Numbered from the stretch's first letter, positions 14,412 to 24,687 are shown. The stretch is 64,000 nucleotides of DNA from Chitinophaga sp. sic0106 (GCF_019219075.1 NZ_JAHUWJ010000015.1:124001-188000), one strand, 5' to 3'. A program made the numbers and translations. The notes: a model not told the origin generated them from the sequence alone.

Positions 14412-16730
14412 TCAGGCGGGTACTTTGTTCCTGAGTGTTTTGGCAGCAGCCACCATGGCGGCAACAGCAGCCCGGGTTTCCGGCCAGTCTCTCGTTTTCA
14501 GTCCGCAGTCAGGGTTTACCCATAACTGATCTGCCGGTATCACGGTCATGGCTTTTTCCATCAGGTTTACCATCTCTTCTTCAGAAGGAATACGGGGCGA
14601 GTGAATATCGTATACGCCCGGCCCAATATCGTTAGGATATTGGAAACTGGCAAAACCTTCCAGTAATTCATTCTGGGAGCGACTGGTTTCTATCGTGATT
14701 ACATCCGCATCCAGGGCGGCTATGCTTTCAAAGATATCGTTGAATTCCGCATAGCACATATGCGTATGAATCTGTGTTTTGTCCTGTACACCGGAGGAAG
14801 CTACCTTAAATGCCCTCACTGCATGGTACAGGTATTTTTCCCAGTTTTCTTTGCGCAGCGGCAGGCCTTCGCGCAGGGCGGGTTCATCGATCTGGATTAC
14901 TTTGATGCCGGCTGCTTCGAGGTCGCTCACCTCGTCGCGGATGGCCAGTGCTATTTGCAGGCAGGTAGCGGCGCGGGGCTGATCGTTGCGAACGAAGCTC
15001 CATTGCAGGATGGTGACAGGGCCGGTGAGCATACCTTTCACCGGGCGATTGGTGAGCGACTGCGCATATTGCGTGTAATACACCGTCATGGCGTCCTTAC
15101 GGGCAACGTCTCCGAAAATCACCGGTGGTTTTACGCAGCGGCTACCATAGCTCTGCACCCAGCCATAGCGGGTAAATACAAAGCCTTCCAGCTGCTCGCC
15201 GAAGTATTCCACCATGTCATTTCTTTCAAACTCACCATGTACCAGTACGTCCATACCAATGGCTTCCTGCCAGCGGATGGAAGCAGCTGTTTCTTCCCTG
15301 ATCAGTGCATCATATTCCGCGGGGGTGAGTTCTCCTTTTTTCCATTTGTTTCTCCAGGAGCGTACCGCAGGTGTTTGCGGGAAAGAACCGATGGTGGTAG
15401 TAGGAAACTTAGGTAGCTGCAATTCTTCCTGCTGCGTTTGTTTGCGCTGCGGGAATGCGGTAGCTCTGCGTGCATCCGTGTCAGTTACAGCGGCGGCGCG
15501 GGCAGATACAGCCGGGCGGTGAATCAATGAAGAAGTGCTGCGTGACTCCATGGCAGCCTGATTGTCTTTCAGCTCTTGCAGCGCATTCACAGAAGGATTT
15601 TCAGTGGAAAGTTCCGCCAGGGTTTTCACTTCATCCAGTTTCTGTTTGGCAAAGGCCATCCATGCTTTGATGGTAGCGGGCAGGCTCTCTTCGTCTGTTT
15701 CCAGGTCCAGGTCACAGGGTACATGCAGCAGCGAGCAGGAAGGCGCCAAAAGCAGGCGATCCGCACCCAGCGCTTGCTGTGCCTTGCGTATAAGTGTCAG
15801 GGATTTATCGAAATCGTTTTTCCATATGTTGCGGCCATCTACCACGCCAAGGGATAAACGAAGTTTTTTATGTTTTATATCGGTAGACAGGATGTCGTCC
15901 AGTTGGGAAGGGCAGCGTACCAGATCCAGGTGCAGTGTTTGCACCGGCAGGCTCAGGGCAGTTTGCAGGTTTTCGCCATAGCATTCAAAATAGGAAGCCA
16001 ATATGAAATGCATATGCGGATATGCCTGCTGGAAGGTGTTGTAAGCTTTGGTGACAGCGTCCTGCTCTACTTTGTTGAGGTTGAGTGAAAGGCAAGGCTC
16101 ATCGAACTGGATATAGTGTGCATCCAGGTCGTTGAGTTTGGACAATACTTCCAGGTACACCGGCAGTAACTTGCCCAGCAGCTGCAGGCGATGGAAACCT
16201 TTTTCCTTTTCCTTACCCAGCAGCAGGAAGGATACAGGCCCCAGCAGTACCGGCTTTGCCTGGAAGCCCGCGCGTTTTGCTTCGTGGTATTGCGTAATCA
16301 CTTTTTCGGAGAACAGCGAAAACTGCTGGTTGGCGGAAAACTCTGGTACGATATAGTGATAGTTGGTATCAAACCATTTGGTCATTTCCATGGCGGTTAC
16401 ATCGAGTCCTTCCTTTTGGTAACCACGGGCCATGGCAAACTGCAGGTCCAGCTGAGTGAGTTGTTTATCCACCAGCAACTCATGATAACGGGCCGGGATG
16501 GCGCCGGTCATCAGACAGGTATCCAGTACATGATCGTAGAAAGAGAAATCGTTACACGGAATGATATCGATGCCTGCATCTTTTTGCAGGTACCAGTTAT
16601 TAAGGCGGATACTTCTGGCAGTTTGTTCCAGCTCAGTAGCATTGATTTTGCCTGCCCAATAAGCCTCATTAGCTTTTTTCAGCTCCCTGTGGGCGCCGAT
16701 GCGGGGATAGCCCAGGTTATGTGTAATCAT
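14412..16730 (-). CDS. metE: Cobalamin-independent methionine synthase
   Basis: A 772-residue 5-methyltetrahydropteroyltriglutamate-homocysteine methyltransferase of full length. It has the N-terminal domain start NLGYPRIGAHRELKKANEAYW, the linker, and the catalytic C-terminal barrel with TTIGSFPQT, HGEFERNDMVEYFGEQL, the IDEPALREGLPL and HTHMCYAEF zinc/homocysteine region (His, Cys, Glu) and VNPDCGLKTR with the last zinc Cys. It makes methionine from homocysteine without B12. A cobalamin riboswitch lies upstream, so the gene is expected to be off when B12 is plentiful and a MetH enzyme can be used. Confidence 0.97.
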   Translation of the reverse strand: MITHNLGYPRIGAHRELKKANEAYWAGKINATELEQTARSIRLNNWYLQKDAGIDIIPCNDFSFYDHVLDTCLMTGAIPARYHELLVDKQLTQLDLQFAMARGYQKEGLDVTAMEMTKWFDTNYHYIVPEFSANQQFSLFSEKVITQYHEAKRAGFQAKPVLLGPVSFLLLGKEKEKGFHRLQLLGKLLPVYLEVLSKLNDLDAHYIQFDEPCLSLNLNKVEQDAVTKAYNTFQQAYPHMHFILASYFECYGENLQTALSLPVQTLHLDLVRCPSQLDDILSTDIKHKKLRLSLGVVDGRNIWKNDFDKSLTLIRKAQQALGADRLLLAPSCSLLHVPCDLDLETDEESLPATIKAWMAFAKQKLDEVKTLAELSTENPSVNALQELKDNQAAMESRSTSSLIHRPAVSARAAAVTDTDARRATAFPQRKQTQQEELQLPKFPTTTIGSFPQTPAVRSWRNKWKKGELTPAEYDALIREETAASIRWQEAIGMDVLVHGEFERNDMVEYFGEQLEGFVFTRYGWVQSYGSRCVKPPVIFGDVARKDAMTVYYTQYAQSLTNRPVKGMLTGPVTILQWSFVRNDQPRAATCLQIALAIRDEVSDLEAAGIKVIQIDEPALREGLPLRKENWEKYLYHAVRAFKVASSGVQDKTQIHTHMCYAEFNDIFESIAALDADVITIETSRSQNELLEGFASFQYPNDIGPGVYDIHSPRIPSEEEMVNLMEKAMTVIPADQLWVNPDCGLKTRDWPETRAAVAAMVAAAKTLRNKVPA

Positions 16731-16743
16731 GGTTCATCCGGTT

Positions 16744-16771
16744 TTAAAGTGAATAAGAACATTTACTTTAA
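16744..16771 (-). promoter_or_regulatory. Possible expression-platform hairpin of the metE leader
   Basis: A 7-base inverted repeat (TTAAAGT/ACTTTAA with a 14-base loop) lies 14 bases before the metE ATG, in the leader between the riboswitch aptamer and the gene. It could mask the ribosome-binding region in the B12-bound state. This is inferred from position only. Confidence 0.3.
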
Positions 16772-16887
16772 TACCTGCGTAAACCGGCAGCGGGAAGGAG
16801 GCACGATACAGCAACTGCGTACGTCAGGCCATGACGGCACTCCTGAAAGCTGACCCACTTCAGTCCACGAAAGTATTTGTCAACATG

Positions 16888-17059
16888 CAGACAAGGCAGG
16901 TTTCCTGGCTCGCAGTATTTTATCTGTTCTTCTCACCAGCGTTGCCGGCAATGAACATCAGGTAGATAAAATTCAGGTACTGCTTACAGTTGCGGGACAG
17001 CCAGTGATTTACACACTATTCCCTTTTAATGCCGTTATCCTAACAGCCACCATTGTCTG
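16888..17059 (-). promoter_or_regulatory. Cobalamin (B12) riboswitch upstream of metE
   Basis: Read on the minus strand, the conserved aptamer blocks appear in order: AAAAGGGAATAG (17016-17027 region), then CACTGGCTGTCCCGCAACTG (the B12 box region, 16984-17005), a variable stem, and CCAGGAAACCTGCC (16895-16908). A closing P1 stem CAGACAATGG/CCTTGTCTG joins 17050-17059 with 16888-16896. The 150-base leader after it holds the expression platform. Position directly before metE fits the known pattern of B12-dependent repression of the B12-independent enzyme. Confidence 0.93.
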
Positions 17060-17206
17060 TATCAAAATGTGATATTGGCTGCAATTTATAGCATAAACGA
17101 CTACAAAATCAACACCAAACAGAAATAAGTATAATATTCTACCTAATAAACAGAACAAAATATAAGTTTATAAAAATAAAAAAGAATAATTTTCTAAGAA
17201 AAATAC

Positions 17207-17237
17207 AAAGTCCCGTAGGGATCACCTACAGGACTTT
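17207..17237 (-). terminator. Terminator of the SusCD operon
   Basis: The hairpin AAAGTCC-(C/A mismatch)-GTAGG/CCTAC-GGACTTT lies 38 bases beyond the PKD-like lipoprotein stop; on the minus strand it is followed by TGTATTTTTC. It should end the six-gene minus-strand operon. The stretch 17060-17206 is AT-rich and shows no gene. Confidence 0.7.
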
Positions 17238-17275
17238 ATTGCAATGGTTGGTTTTTGATTTATTTGAGGGAGAAA

Positions 17276-18877
17276 TTATCTTTCCCGGTAGCTAAGTGCC
17301 TTGATTTTACCAAAGCCTGTGTAGGTCGTATACTTTGTAAATGCCGCATGGCTATTTACATAATCAGTAGTCGCATACCCTTCCAGCGTACCGTTACCTC
17401 TACCTTCATTGTAACTACCCACCATCACATGCATTGATACATGCGAGGGTTCTGTTTTGTAATAGGCCGCCTTCGCGAAAATATGCTGATCCAGGTAGGT
17501 GATTACCTCCGATCCCTTATCCAGTACCACGAAGCTCTCATTAGGATAATCTTTGTGTGTGGCGTATACCTTACCGCCTACGGCGTAAAATAAGGTACCG
17601 TAAATTTTATCTACCGTAAACAATGTAGCCTTATCGATATCCGTTCCGGTAAGCTGCACGTATTTATCCTGCGTATTAGCGTTAGTGAGATTGAAGGTAG
17701 CCAGCCACGTAGCGCCATCTGCACCACGCAGTACCGCATAGGTGAGGGTGTTATAACCGGTAGTCTTCATCCACACCAGATCTTTCTGGACATTATTAAA
17801 GTTAAAAAGGGGATTGGTAGCAGCATCTGTTGGCAACGATATGCACCCGCCTGCCGCAGCACCATATTTTAGAAACCTTTTTTTCTCTGCATCAAATAAT
17901 ATCGCGAAGGCACTGCTTGCACTGTTCTGTGTCCGGCAAAAGAATGGTGCAGCCTTAAATGGCTTACTCTCTCCCTGTACCACGTTAATCATTTTTGCCG
18001 TTTCGTAGTAATCATTACCTATCCTTTCATAAAAATTACCTTTTCCATCAAATAAATAGAGGTAGGCTGCATTAGCCCCTGTTCCTTTCCCATTGCCAAA
18101 AAATGCCGGACGGAAAGAGGCAGAATCCTGTTGAATGTATTCCCTGTGTACAGACCATTGCCATTTGGTAGTCAGGTTATCATTGCGCAGCTTCCATGAA
18201 CCTTGATCAGTGGCTACATAAATCCATTCCGCATCTGCGGCGGAAGATGCTGTAGAATCGTGACCCGGCCCAGGCACCAGGTTCCTGGTAGGACCCGTAA
18301 AAGTATAACAGATATCCCTTGCCCCTGTCAGATTTTTTGGGATAATGGAAGACTGACTCAATATATCACGTGCATACGTTGGTGCCTCCCCACTCACAAA
18401 ATTAACCATATCCAGTCGCGCCCGGCCCTGTACTTCACTGAATACCAGCCAGCCTTCGTAGGTGCCGCTCACTACCACAAAAGCATTGGCACCACTGCGT
18501 TTGGAATAAACGTTCCCTGTTTTAAGATCCCACATCCGAAACAGCAGTGTATAATTGCCCGTTGGAATATTCACCCGGTTATGCAACACCCGGTTGGTGT
18601 CCAGCTGATATTCAGCCGAACCGGCTATAGCAATCCAGCGGTAGCTAAATCGACCTTCCTCGAGTAGCACAGAGCTGTCCAGCGTCGCGCTGAGTGGTAG
18701 CTCCAGGGTAAGTGTATCATACTGGTAAACTTTCAGGTTATTGCCGAATTTTCCCAGTTCGATGGTATTTATCTCTTTATAATCATAATTACCTAAATCC
18801 TTATAACAACCTGCCAGTAGTAACACTGTAGCTACCAATGGCAACAGGAACAGGATTGGTCTGCTATATTTCCACAT
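17276..18877 (-). CDS. PKD-like family lipoprotein of a SusCD locus
   Basis: A 533-residue lipoprotein with a lipobox (VLLLAGC, Cys24) after the signal peptide. The N-terminal part (about 30-140) matches the PKD-like domain that often follows SusD in Bacteroidota (YKDLGNYDYKEIN, RFSYRWIAI, GNYTLLFRMWDLKTG). The rest is predicted beta-rich, consistent with a propeller-like fold. It is the last gene of the operon, 22 bases after the DUF4843 gene. It is probably surface exposed and assists SusCD ligand capture; the ligand is unknown. Confidence 0.85.
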   Translation of the reverse strand: MWKYSRPILFLLPLVATVLLLAGCYKDLGNYDYKEINTIELGKFGNNLKVYQYDTLTLELPLSATLDSSVLLEEGRFSYRWIAIAGSAEYQLDTNRVLHNRVNIPTGNYTLLFRMWDLKTGNVYSKRSGANAFVVVSGTYEGWLVFSEVQGRARLDMVNFVSGEAPTYARDILSQSSIIPKNLTGARDICYTFTGPTRNLVPGPGHDSTASSAADAEWIYVATDQGSWKLRNDNLTTKWQWSVHREYIQQDSASFRPAFFGNGKGTGANAAYLYLFDGKGNFYERIGNDYYETAKMINVVQGESKPFKAAPFFCRTQNSASSAFAILFDAEKKRFLKYGAAAGGCISLPTDAATNPLFNFNNVQKDLVWMKTTGYNTLTYAVLRGADGATWLATFNLTNANTQDKYVQLTGTDIDKATLFTVDKIYGTLFYAVGGKVYATHKDYPNESFVVLDKGSEVITYLDQHIFAKAAYYKTEPSHVSMHVMVGSYNEGRGNGTLEGYATTDYVNSHAAFTKYTTYTGFGKIKALSYRER

Positions 18878-18899
18878 AATTTTTTTCTTGAGTGTTTAT

Positions 18900-19775
18900 T
18901 TATTCTACCGGTGTCCAACAGCTGTTTACAGATGTTGCCCCTGCTTCCATTTCAAATGTTTTACCAGTAAGATCGTCTTTATCCATCACCGGCGTACCCG
19001 CTTCCTTCATGCTTTTGAGATGACAGTAAAACTGCCGGCCAATGCCGTTTATAAGCGATGGGGTAATGCTGCTGGCGGAAAGATAGGTGGTGGTCAGCCC
19101 CAGGAAATTAGCGAGGTACCTGAACTTTGTAACACTGTAAGGCCCCATTCGCACCACGCCATACGAGGACTTCCACCAGATTGGTGCAGGCAGGTTATCA
19201 TAAATACCATAAGTACGTTTCACCAGCGGCTTCCAGGATGTATCCACTTTTTTCACATTATAAGCGGTGTCCAGTCCATCCCCAACACCTGCCAGGGTAA
19301 CGGTCACGTACAAAGGTTTCTGCAGCAATTCACTGATCCGCTTAACACGCAGTGGCACCAGGGCCCTCAATTCCCCTGCTTTCACAAAACAGTCTGCCGG
19401 GTTGAGTGAAATAGCTGAAGCGGGGAATGTAGAAGAAGGATCTATCAACAGGTCAAATTTTCTGTCGGAAGAGGATGGCGTACCCATCACCCGCACATCC
19501 ACCGCAATGATCAGCTCATCATCTTCACTTACAATAGTACCCGTGTTAGCCACAATGGTATCCACGCGGCGGCCGGTATCGGTGACGGTACGCGTCCAGT
19601 ATACGCCCATCAGGCTATCATTGAGGTGATAATATACGGCCAGGGAATCGCCGGCGTTCTGGTTGAAATAAATGGCCGACTCCGCACTGAACCGCAGCAG
19701 CTCTGATTTCTTACAGGAAAAAAATACCGATGTAATACAGGCCAGCAAAATAGCAACTGGAATAATTTTTTTCAT
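18900..19775 (-). CDS. DUF4843 lipoprotein of a SusCD locus
   Basis: A 291-residue lipoprotein starting MKKIIPVAILLACITSVFFSC (lipobox Cys near residue 21); the upstream in-frame extension to 19826 overlaps the SusD gene and is not used. It carries the DUF4843 pattern: AIYFNQNAGDSLAVYYHLND, then VDVRVMGTPSSSDRKFDLLID and a C-terminal CWTPVE. Such proteins accompany SusCD pairs with a PKD-like lipoprotein, as here, and are predicted surface components. Gap to SusD is 19 bases. Confidence 0.87.
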   Translation of the reverse strand: MKKIIPVAILLACITSVFFSCKKSELLRFSAESAIYFNQNAGDSLAVYYHLNDSLMGVYWTRTVTDTGRRVDTIVANTGTIVSEDDELIIAVDVRVMGTPSSSDRKFDLLIDPSSTFPASAISLNPADCFVKAGELRALVPLRVKRISELLQKPLYVTVTLAGVGDGLDTAYNVKKVDTSWKPLVKRTYGIYDNLPAPIWWKSSYGVVRMGPYSVTKFRYLANFLGLTTTYLSASSITPSLINGIGRQFYCHLKSMKEAGTPVMDKDDLTGKTFEMEAGATSVNSCWTPVE

Positions 19776-19794
19776 CTTGCTACAATTAAGGTGA

Positions 19795-21168
19795 TTAGTT
19801 TTTTGGTTGATGAATCGCAAGTTCACTTTCCGGAAGTGGTACTACATAAGTAGCTTTCGACATCCTCACTTCCGCACCGCCATAATTATTTGGAATAGCC
19901 GCAGTCTGTTTACGCTTATAGTAATAAAACAGCTGTCCTTCCACCCAAAATTCCTTCATATACTCTTTACGGATATTGTCGTTCAGATTGGTGGCATCTG
20001 TCAACGTGCGGATATTCCTGGCCGCCCGCAGCAAATTCAGGTACCTGAGCCCCTCCGCAGGATCAGCCGCCGTTTCCGCAGCAATCAGGTAGCACTCTGA
20101 AGCCCGAATAATCGGCACCAGGTTACCTTTCGAAAATTTATAAATACAATAAGAAGTATGCGGCACCTGCGTCGGCAAAGCGAAAATAGAAGGCCTGAAA
20201 CGCTCATCCGCCGTTTGCCCTTCGAAACAGTTACTTAGAACTTCCCCGAATGGAAATAATAACTGCGTTTCATCGGTAATGGCTTCAGAAAAATATTTAT
20301 TATGTACATCTATCAATTTTGCATTTTGGAACGCCAGCACTGCATCTCCCGATAAAGCAGGATCAGTAGCGGCACCTCCGGGTCCATTAAATCCGTATTT
20401 ACCAGGTTGATTCCGGATCACTTCTGTTGCAAAGTCAAATGCCTGCGCATTGGCGCCACGGTATAAACTCATACGCGCCAGCATAGCCGTAACCGCATGA
20501 TAACTGAAGAAAGATTTTTTGTATGCATACTGGGGGTCCAGCAAAGCACGTGCAGCCAAACCATCCCGCATCAAACTATCCATCAACTGGTTTGCCGGCA
20601 TATAATCGTTCGGCCCCCTGGTAACAGTAGAATAATACGGAATTGCATCGCGTGCTGAATCCACACTGTACACAGGCCCAAACAGGCGCAATAAATCAAA
20701 GTACAGGAACGTCCGTAATGCCAGCGCCTCTCCTTTCACCTTGTTGAATGCAGAGTCAACAAACAACTGCTTTTTACCATCTATCTGCTGCAGGATATTA
20801 TTCAGGTTCGCAATCTGGGCATAGCTGCTGCTCCAGATACTACTGAACATAGCCTTTGTGGTAGGGTCACCCCATTGATAAGAAGATACTACCCTGTATT
20901 TGAAAATATCAGCACCACTTGGCGATGACTGCATATACCGTTGTGCCAGCAGTTCAGGGGCAATCATATTGGCCATACCTCCGTATAACGATTGTGACGC
21001 TAAGTTCAGGTACACACCATTCAGGTGGTTTTCAAAACCTGCCTGACTGCTGTAAGCCTCCGACTCCAGGATGCTTGAATTAGGTTTTACATCCAGGTAC
21101 TTGCTACAGGCCGTCATCAGCAATGCCGCACAACTGACCAGGAAGATGTTAATATTACGTTTGATCAT
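19795..21168 (-). CDS. SusD/RagB family nutrient-binding lipoprotein
   Basis: A 457-residue SusD-type lipoprotein starting MIKRNINIFLVSCAALLMTAC, lipobox Cys near residue 21; the in-frame extension to 21273 overlaps susC and is not used. The family opening KYLDVKPNSSILESEAYSSQAGFENHLNGVY is followed by TPR-like helices (GEALALRTFLYFDLLRLFGPV) and the C-terminal RASECYLIAAETAADPAEGLRYLNLLRAAR block. It binds the ligand on top of the SusC channel. It starts 10 bases after susC. Confidence 0.95.
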   Translation of the reverse strand: MIKRNINIFLVSCAALLMTACSKYLDVKPNSSILESEAYSSQAGFENHLNGVYLNLASQSLYGGMANMIAPELLAQRYMQSSPSGADIFKYRVVSSYQWGDPTTKAMFSSIWSSSYAQIANLNNILQQIDGKKQLFVDSAFNKVKGEALALRTFLYFDLLRLFGPVYSVDSARDAIPYYSTVTRGPNDYMPANQLMDSLMRDGLAARALLDPQYAYKKSFFSYHAVTAMLARMSLYRGANAQAFDFATEVIRNQPGKYGFNGPGGAATDPALSGDAVLAFQNAKLIDVHNKYFSEAITDETQLLFPFGEVLSNCFEGQTADERFRPSIFALPTQVPHTSYCIYKFSKGNLVPIIRASECYLIAAETAADPAEGLRYLNLLRAARNIRTLTDATNLNDNIRKEYMKEFWVEGQLFYYYKRKQTAAIPNNYGGAEVRMSKATYVVPLPESELAIHQPKN

Positions 21169-21178
21169 AACTATATAA

Positions 21179-24100
21179 TTAGAAGGATGCATTGAGTGAG
21201 AAAGAAAGTGTTCTGGCATATGGATAATCAATACCGCGCTCCCTTTGAATAGTAGATAACCGGAAAATATCATTGAGATAGCCCGTCATGCGCAACCCTT
21301 TAAGTCCTGCATGCTTCAGCCATGCTGCTCCGTTCAGGTCATAGGAAATGGAAATGGACTCCCCGCTCAGCGTACTTTCTTTTTGAATAAAACGGCTGCT
21401 GATCGGTGCACTTACCACTGTACTGATTGCTTTAAATTCAGCTATATCCCCTGGTCTTTTCCAGCGGCCTGTCAAAGCACGCAAATCCAGGTTCTCCCGG
21501 TACACCATTGATGCACCTACGTTTTCTACCTTACTATACAAAGCTGTATTCAGCTGATAAGCATTCAGTGTGTAACGCATATTTACACTTAAGGAAAATC
21601 CCTGGTACTGGAAGGAAGTACCGATGATACCCTGCATGTCAGGCTGGCTATTCCCCACCTTCACCACATCAGCAGAATTATAGGTATAGGTTCGTACACC
21701 ATCTTTTGACAGGAATACTTCACGACCCGTGGCAGGATCGATCCCCAGCGATCTTACCGCCCACATATCATCCGGACTGGCACCATCATAGTAGCGATAA
21801 AGCGATTGATTGATAGCGGACAAATCCTGTGAATAGTTATTATTCTCTCCTTTATTGGAGCCTTCGTTTTCTTTATTGAGTACATTCAGGCTGTTACCAA
21901 TTCCACCAAATACCGATTTTACTTTGGTGGCGCTGGCATTTACGCGCCAATACAGGCGGCTCTTTGGTATGCTCACCACTGTAGCTCTTACGGCCAGGTC
22001 AAAACCAGTAGCCGTCATATTACCCAGGTTGATCATCTGGCTGGTATAACCAACAGATGGCGCATTCGGCAACGATACTACCAGCGGATCTGTAAACTTG
22101 TGGAATACGTTGAGGTTGAACGACAGCCTGTCTTTAAACAAACGGGCATCTGCACCTATCGTTTTGTTAATAGTTTTCTGCCATGCCAGGTAAGGGTTTC
22201 CCCACAGGGAAACCGACAGCCCATTGCCACGCTCGTTCATCAGCCCCTGCACGTAGGTAAGGGTGGTGAAGGAATTGTAGCTGCCAAAGCTCTGGTTACC
22301 GGGGTTGCCGATACTTGCACGTACCTGGAAATAATTGACCATCCCGCCTTTTTTAAACCAGCTTTCGTTGTGCAGGTTCCAGCCGGCGCTCATAGTCCAG
22401 GTATTGGTAAATCTGCGGTTGGTACCAAACACCGAACTACCGTCTCTGCGAATAGTAGCATCTACCATATAGCGGCGGTCGTATCCATAGTGGGCATTCA
22501 TAAAACCACTCACACTACGGTTTTCTGCCTTATTATAAGTAGGAAAACCTCCTGCCGGATAGCCCGTAGCAAAGGAAGGGTTCATAATGGAGGACTGCGG
22601 AAATCCGGTAGCCTGATAACTATCGCCAGTGGTGGTAGAACTCTGGGTCGTAAAGCCCGGCACAAAATTAATTTCGTGACGGTCATGCAGCACGGCGCCA
22701 TAACTAGCCTGCAGAAACGCTTCATAACTAAAACCATTGGTTCTGCTATGTCCATAAGTTCCCTTCTGATCAAATGGCGAATTGTCAAACTCTGTATTGT
22801 TCGGAGAACGTAATTTCTCTGATTCACCACTACGTTTAGTTAAAGCCAGCCGTGCTTCCACCCGTATGTTTTTGGTAGGCTGGTAATAGGCACCGAACCG
22901 GTTGGACAACTGCAGTTCGTTGCTGGTACTGGAATTCGGCACCTGCAACTGGTACATCGGGTTGTTTACTCTTCTGTAGAAGCCGGCGGCATCTTTTGTT
23001 GAATCGATATATTTCTTGCCGTTATCTTCATAGTAAGGAATGGTTCTTACATAATCCTCGAAGGAACCATAAGGGGAATCCGTTGCTTTAAATCCTGAGA
23101 TCAGCAATTTATTTGAAAAGGTGAATTTGCCCGAACGGTAGGTAAGGTCGATATTACCGTTACCTACATTTCTGCCGGAGCCTTTCATCACACCATCTAT
23201 TTTTCCATACTTAAATCCAATACCATAGCGGAACTTACCTTCTCCCCCATCCGCATAGATGGAGTAGTTTTGCGCCAGTGCCACGGACTGCAGCGGTTTA
23301 CCCATCCAATACGTATTTACGCCACGCAGCACGTTATTGAGTCGGGTATTATAAATTGAATCCAGTTCTGCCTGTTTGTACAATCCGTCGGTAGAGGTAT
23401 ACACACCTGCCAGTCGCTGAAACTCCAGTATCTGCGCGGCATTCATCATATTATAATCCCGGAGGTCAGGCATGGAAGCGGTATAATCCGCGTTAAACGA
23501 TAATCCCATCGCACCGTTTTTCGGCACCTTGGTTTCCACCACCACTACCCCATTAGCAGCCTTGGAACCATAGATAGCAGTAGAGGCGGCATCTTTCAGA
23601 ATAGTGATAGAAGCCACGCGGTTGATATCCAGTCCCATGATGGTAACCAGATCGGATTCAAATCCATCGAGTATGAACAACGGTTGATTCGGATCATTCT
23701 GCAATGCGTCTGTTTGACCGAGCAAGCTGGTTTTCCCCTGGATGGCCAGGTTGGGCATCACATTGGGATTGGAACCTGCCAGGTTGTTTTCCAGTACCAG
23801 CATAGACGGGTCCAGGGAGCGTAAGCTCTGGATGATATTCTGGTTACCCATGGTCTTTAACTGGTCACCGGTATACACAGAATAGGCGCCGGTAAAGCTC
23901 TCTTTCTTGCGGGTGAAAATACCGGTAGTCACTACTACTTCATTAATTTTTTGCGCCGCCATCGCCAGTTGCACATTGATGGTGCTACGTTTGTTCACTT
24001 TCACCGTCTGCGGTTCGTAACCTACGAGTCGGAACAGCAGCACGGCATCCGGTGCAACGCCAGTGAGTTCATAGTTTCCGGATGCATCTACGGCAGCGCC

Positions 24101-24553
24101 GCGGTTGGTACCCTGTATCATCACAGTGGCACCAACCAGGGGCTGGCCTTCAGGATCGCTGATACGTCCGCGAACAGTAATAGTTTCCGGAGGAGGGTTG
24201 CCCACCAGATCCTTTTCGCCTGTTGTTTTCGCTTTCACAAAAACAGACTTGCTGCTTTCCTTGATCACAAAGGTGAGCGACGATCCTTGTAAACACTGGT
24301 CCAGTACATCTTTCAAGGAAGCATCCTTTACCTCAACGGTTACAGGTTTTGCCTGGTCCAGCTGTTCCTGGTTCCAGAAAAAAGTATACCCTGTTTGCTG
24401 GCGGATCTGGACAAACACCTTTTGCAAAGCCATGTTGCGCACATGTAAGCTGATGCGCTGTGCATAGGCATTTGCACTTACCTGTAGGGTAGCTACCAGT
24501 AATAGCACTGCAGTAATTCTCATTCTAATCAGCAATTTGGTTGATGATGACAT
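21179..24553 (-). CDS. SusC/RagA TonB-linked outer-membrane receptor with STN domain
   Basis: An 1124-residue receptor starting at MSSSTKLLIRMRITAVLL. It has a signal peptide (ending ANAYAQ), then an STN (secretin/TonB N-terminal) domain (about 30-85, NMALQKVFVQIRQQTGYTFFW), a carboxypeptidase-like domain (ITVRGRISDPEGQPLVGATV), a TonB-box-like EVVVTTG, a plug (SIRSLDPSM... in the form IIQSLRSLDPSMLVL, TILKDAASTAIYGSKAANGVVVV) and a 22-strand barrel ending FSLNASF. The STN domain is the part that signals to FecR-type anti-sigma factors, and FecR and an ECF sigma gene lie directly upstream. It imports an unknown ligand with its SusD. Confidence 0.96.
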   Translation of the reverse strand: MSSSTKLLIRMRITAVLLLVATLQVSANAYAQRISLHVRNMALQKVFVQIRQQTGYTFFWNQEQLDQAKPVTVEVKDASLKDVLDQCLQGSSLTFVIKESSKSVFVKAKTTGEKDLVGNPPPETITVRGRISDPEGQPLVGATVMIQGTNRGAAVDASGNYELTGVAPDAVLLFRLVGYEPQTVKVNKRSTINVQLAMAAQKINEVVVTTGIFTRKKESFTGAYSVYTGDQLKTMGNQNIIQSLRSLDPSMLVLENNLAGSNPNVMPNLAIQGKTSLLGQTDALQNDPNQPLFILDGFESDLVTIMGLDINRVASITILKDAASTAIYGSKAANGVVVVETKVPKNGAMGLSFNADYTASMPDLRDYNMMNAAQILEFQRLAGVYTSTDGLYKQAELDSIYNTRLNNVLRGVNTYWMGKPLQSVALAQNYSIYADGGEGKFRYGIGFKYGKIDGVMKGSGRNVGNGNIDLTYRSGKFTFSNKLLISGFKATDSPYGSFEDYVRTIPYYEDNGKKYIDSTKDAAGFYRRVNNPMYQLQVPNSSTSNELQLSNRFGAYYQPTKNIRVEARLALTKRSGESEKLRSPNNTEFDNSPFDQKGTYGHSRTNGFSYEAFLQASYGAVLHDRHEINFVPGFTTQSSTTTGDSYQATGFPQSSIMNPSFATGYPAGGFPTYNKAENRSVSGFMNAHYGYDRRYMVDATIRRDGSSVFGTNRRFTNTWTMSAGWNLHNESWFKKGGMVNYFQVRASIGNPGNQSFGSYNSFTTLTYVQGLMNERGNGLSVSLWGNPYLAWQKTINKTIGADARLFKDRLSFNLNVFHKFTDPLVVSLPNAPSVGYTSQMINLGNMTATGFDLAVRATVVSIPKSRLYWRVNASATKVKSVFGGIGNSLNVLNKENEGSNKGENNNYSQDLSAINQSLYRYYDGASPDDMWAVRSLGIDPATGREVFLSKDGVRTYTYNSADVVKVGNSQPDMQGIIGTSFQYQGFSLSVNMRYTLNAYQLNTALYSKVENVGASMVYRENLDLRALTGRWKRPGDIAEFKAISTVVSAPISSRFIQKESTLSGESISISYDLNGAAWLKHAGLKGLRMTGYLNDIFRLSTIQRERGIDYPYARTLSFSLNASF

Positions 24554-24687
24554 TTGAATCAATGGTTGGTTTTTGATCTTTAGTTGGTATTGGAATAGTG
24601 GCAAAGCATTCGCTGGCCTTATTGCTAAGGCAGGCGTACCTGGCATAAAATCTTTGGGTATGAATGAATGAATGAATTCAGTGGGAA

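Noticed and set aside
14760..15416. 218-residue plus-strand ORF opposite metE
   Set aside because: Antisense shadow of a highly conserved gene.
22100..22813. 237-residue plus-strand ORF opposite the STN-type susC
   Set aside because: Antisense shadow with no recognisable domain.
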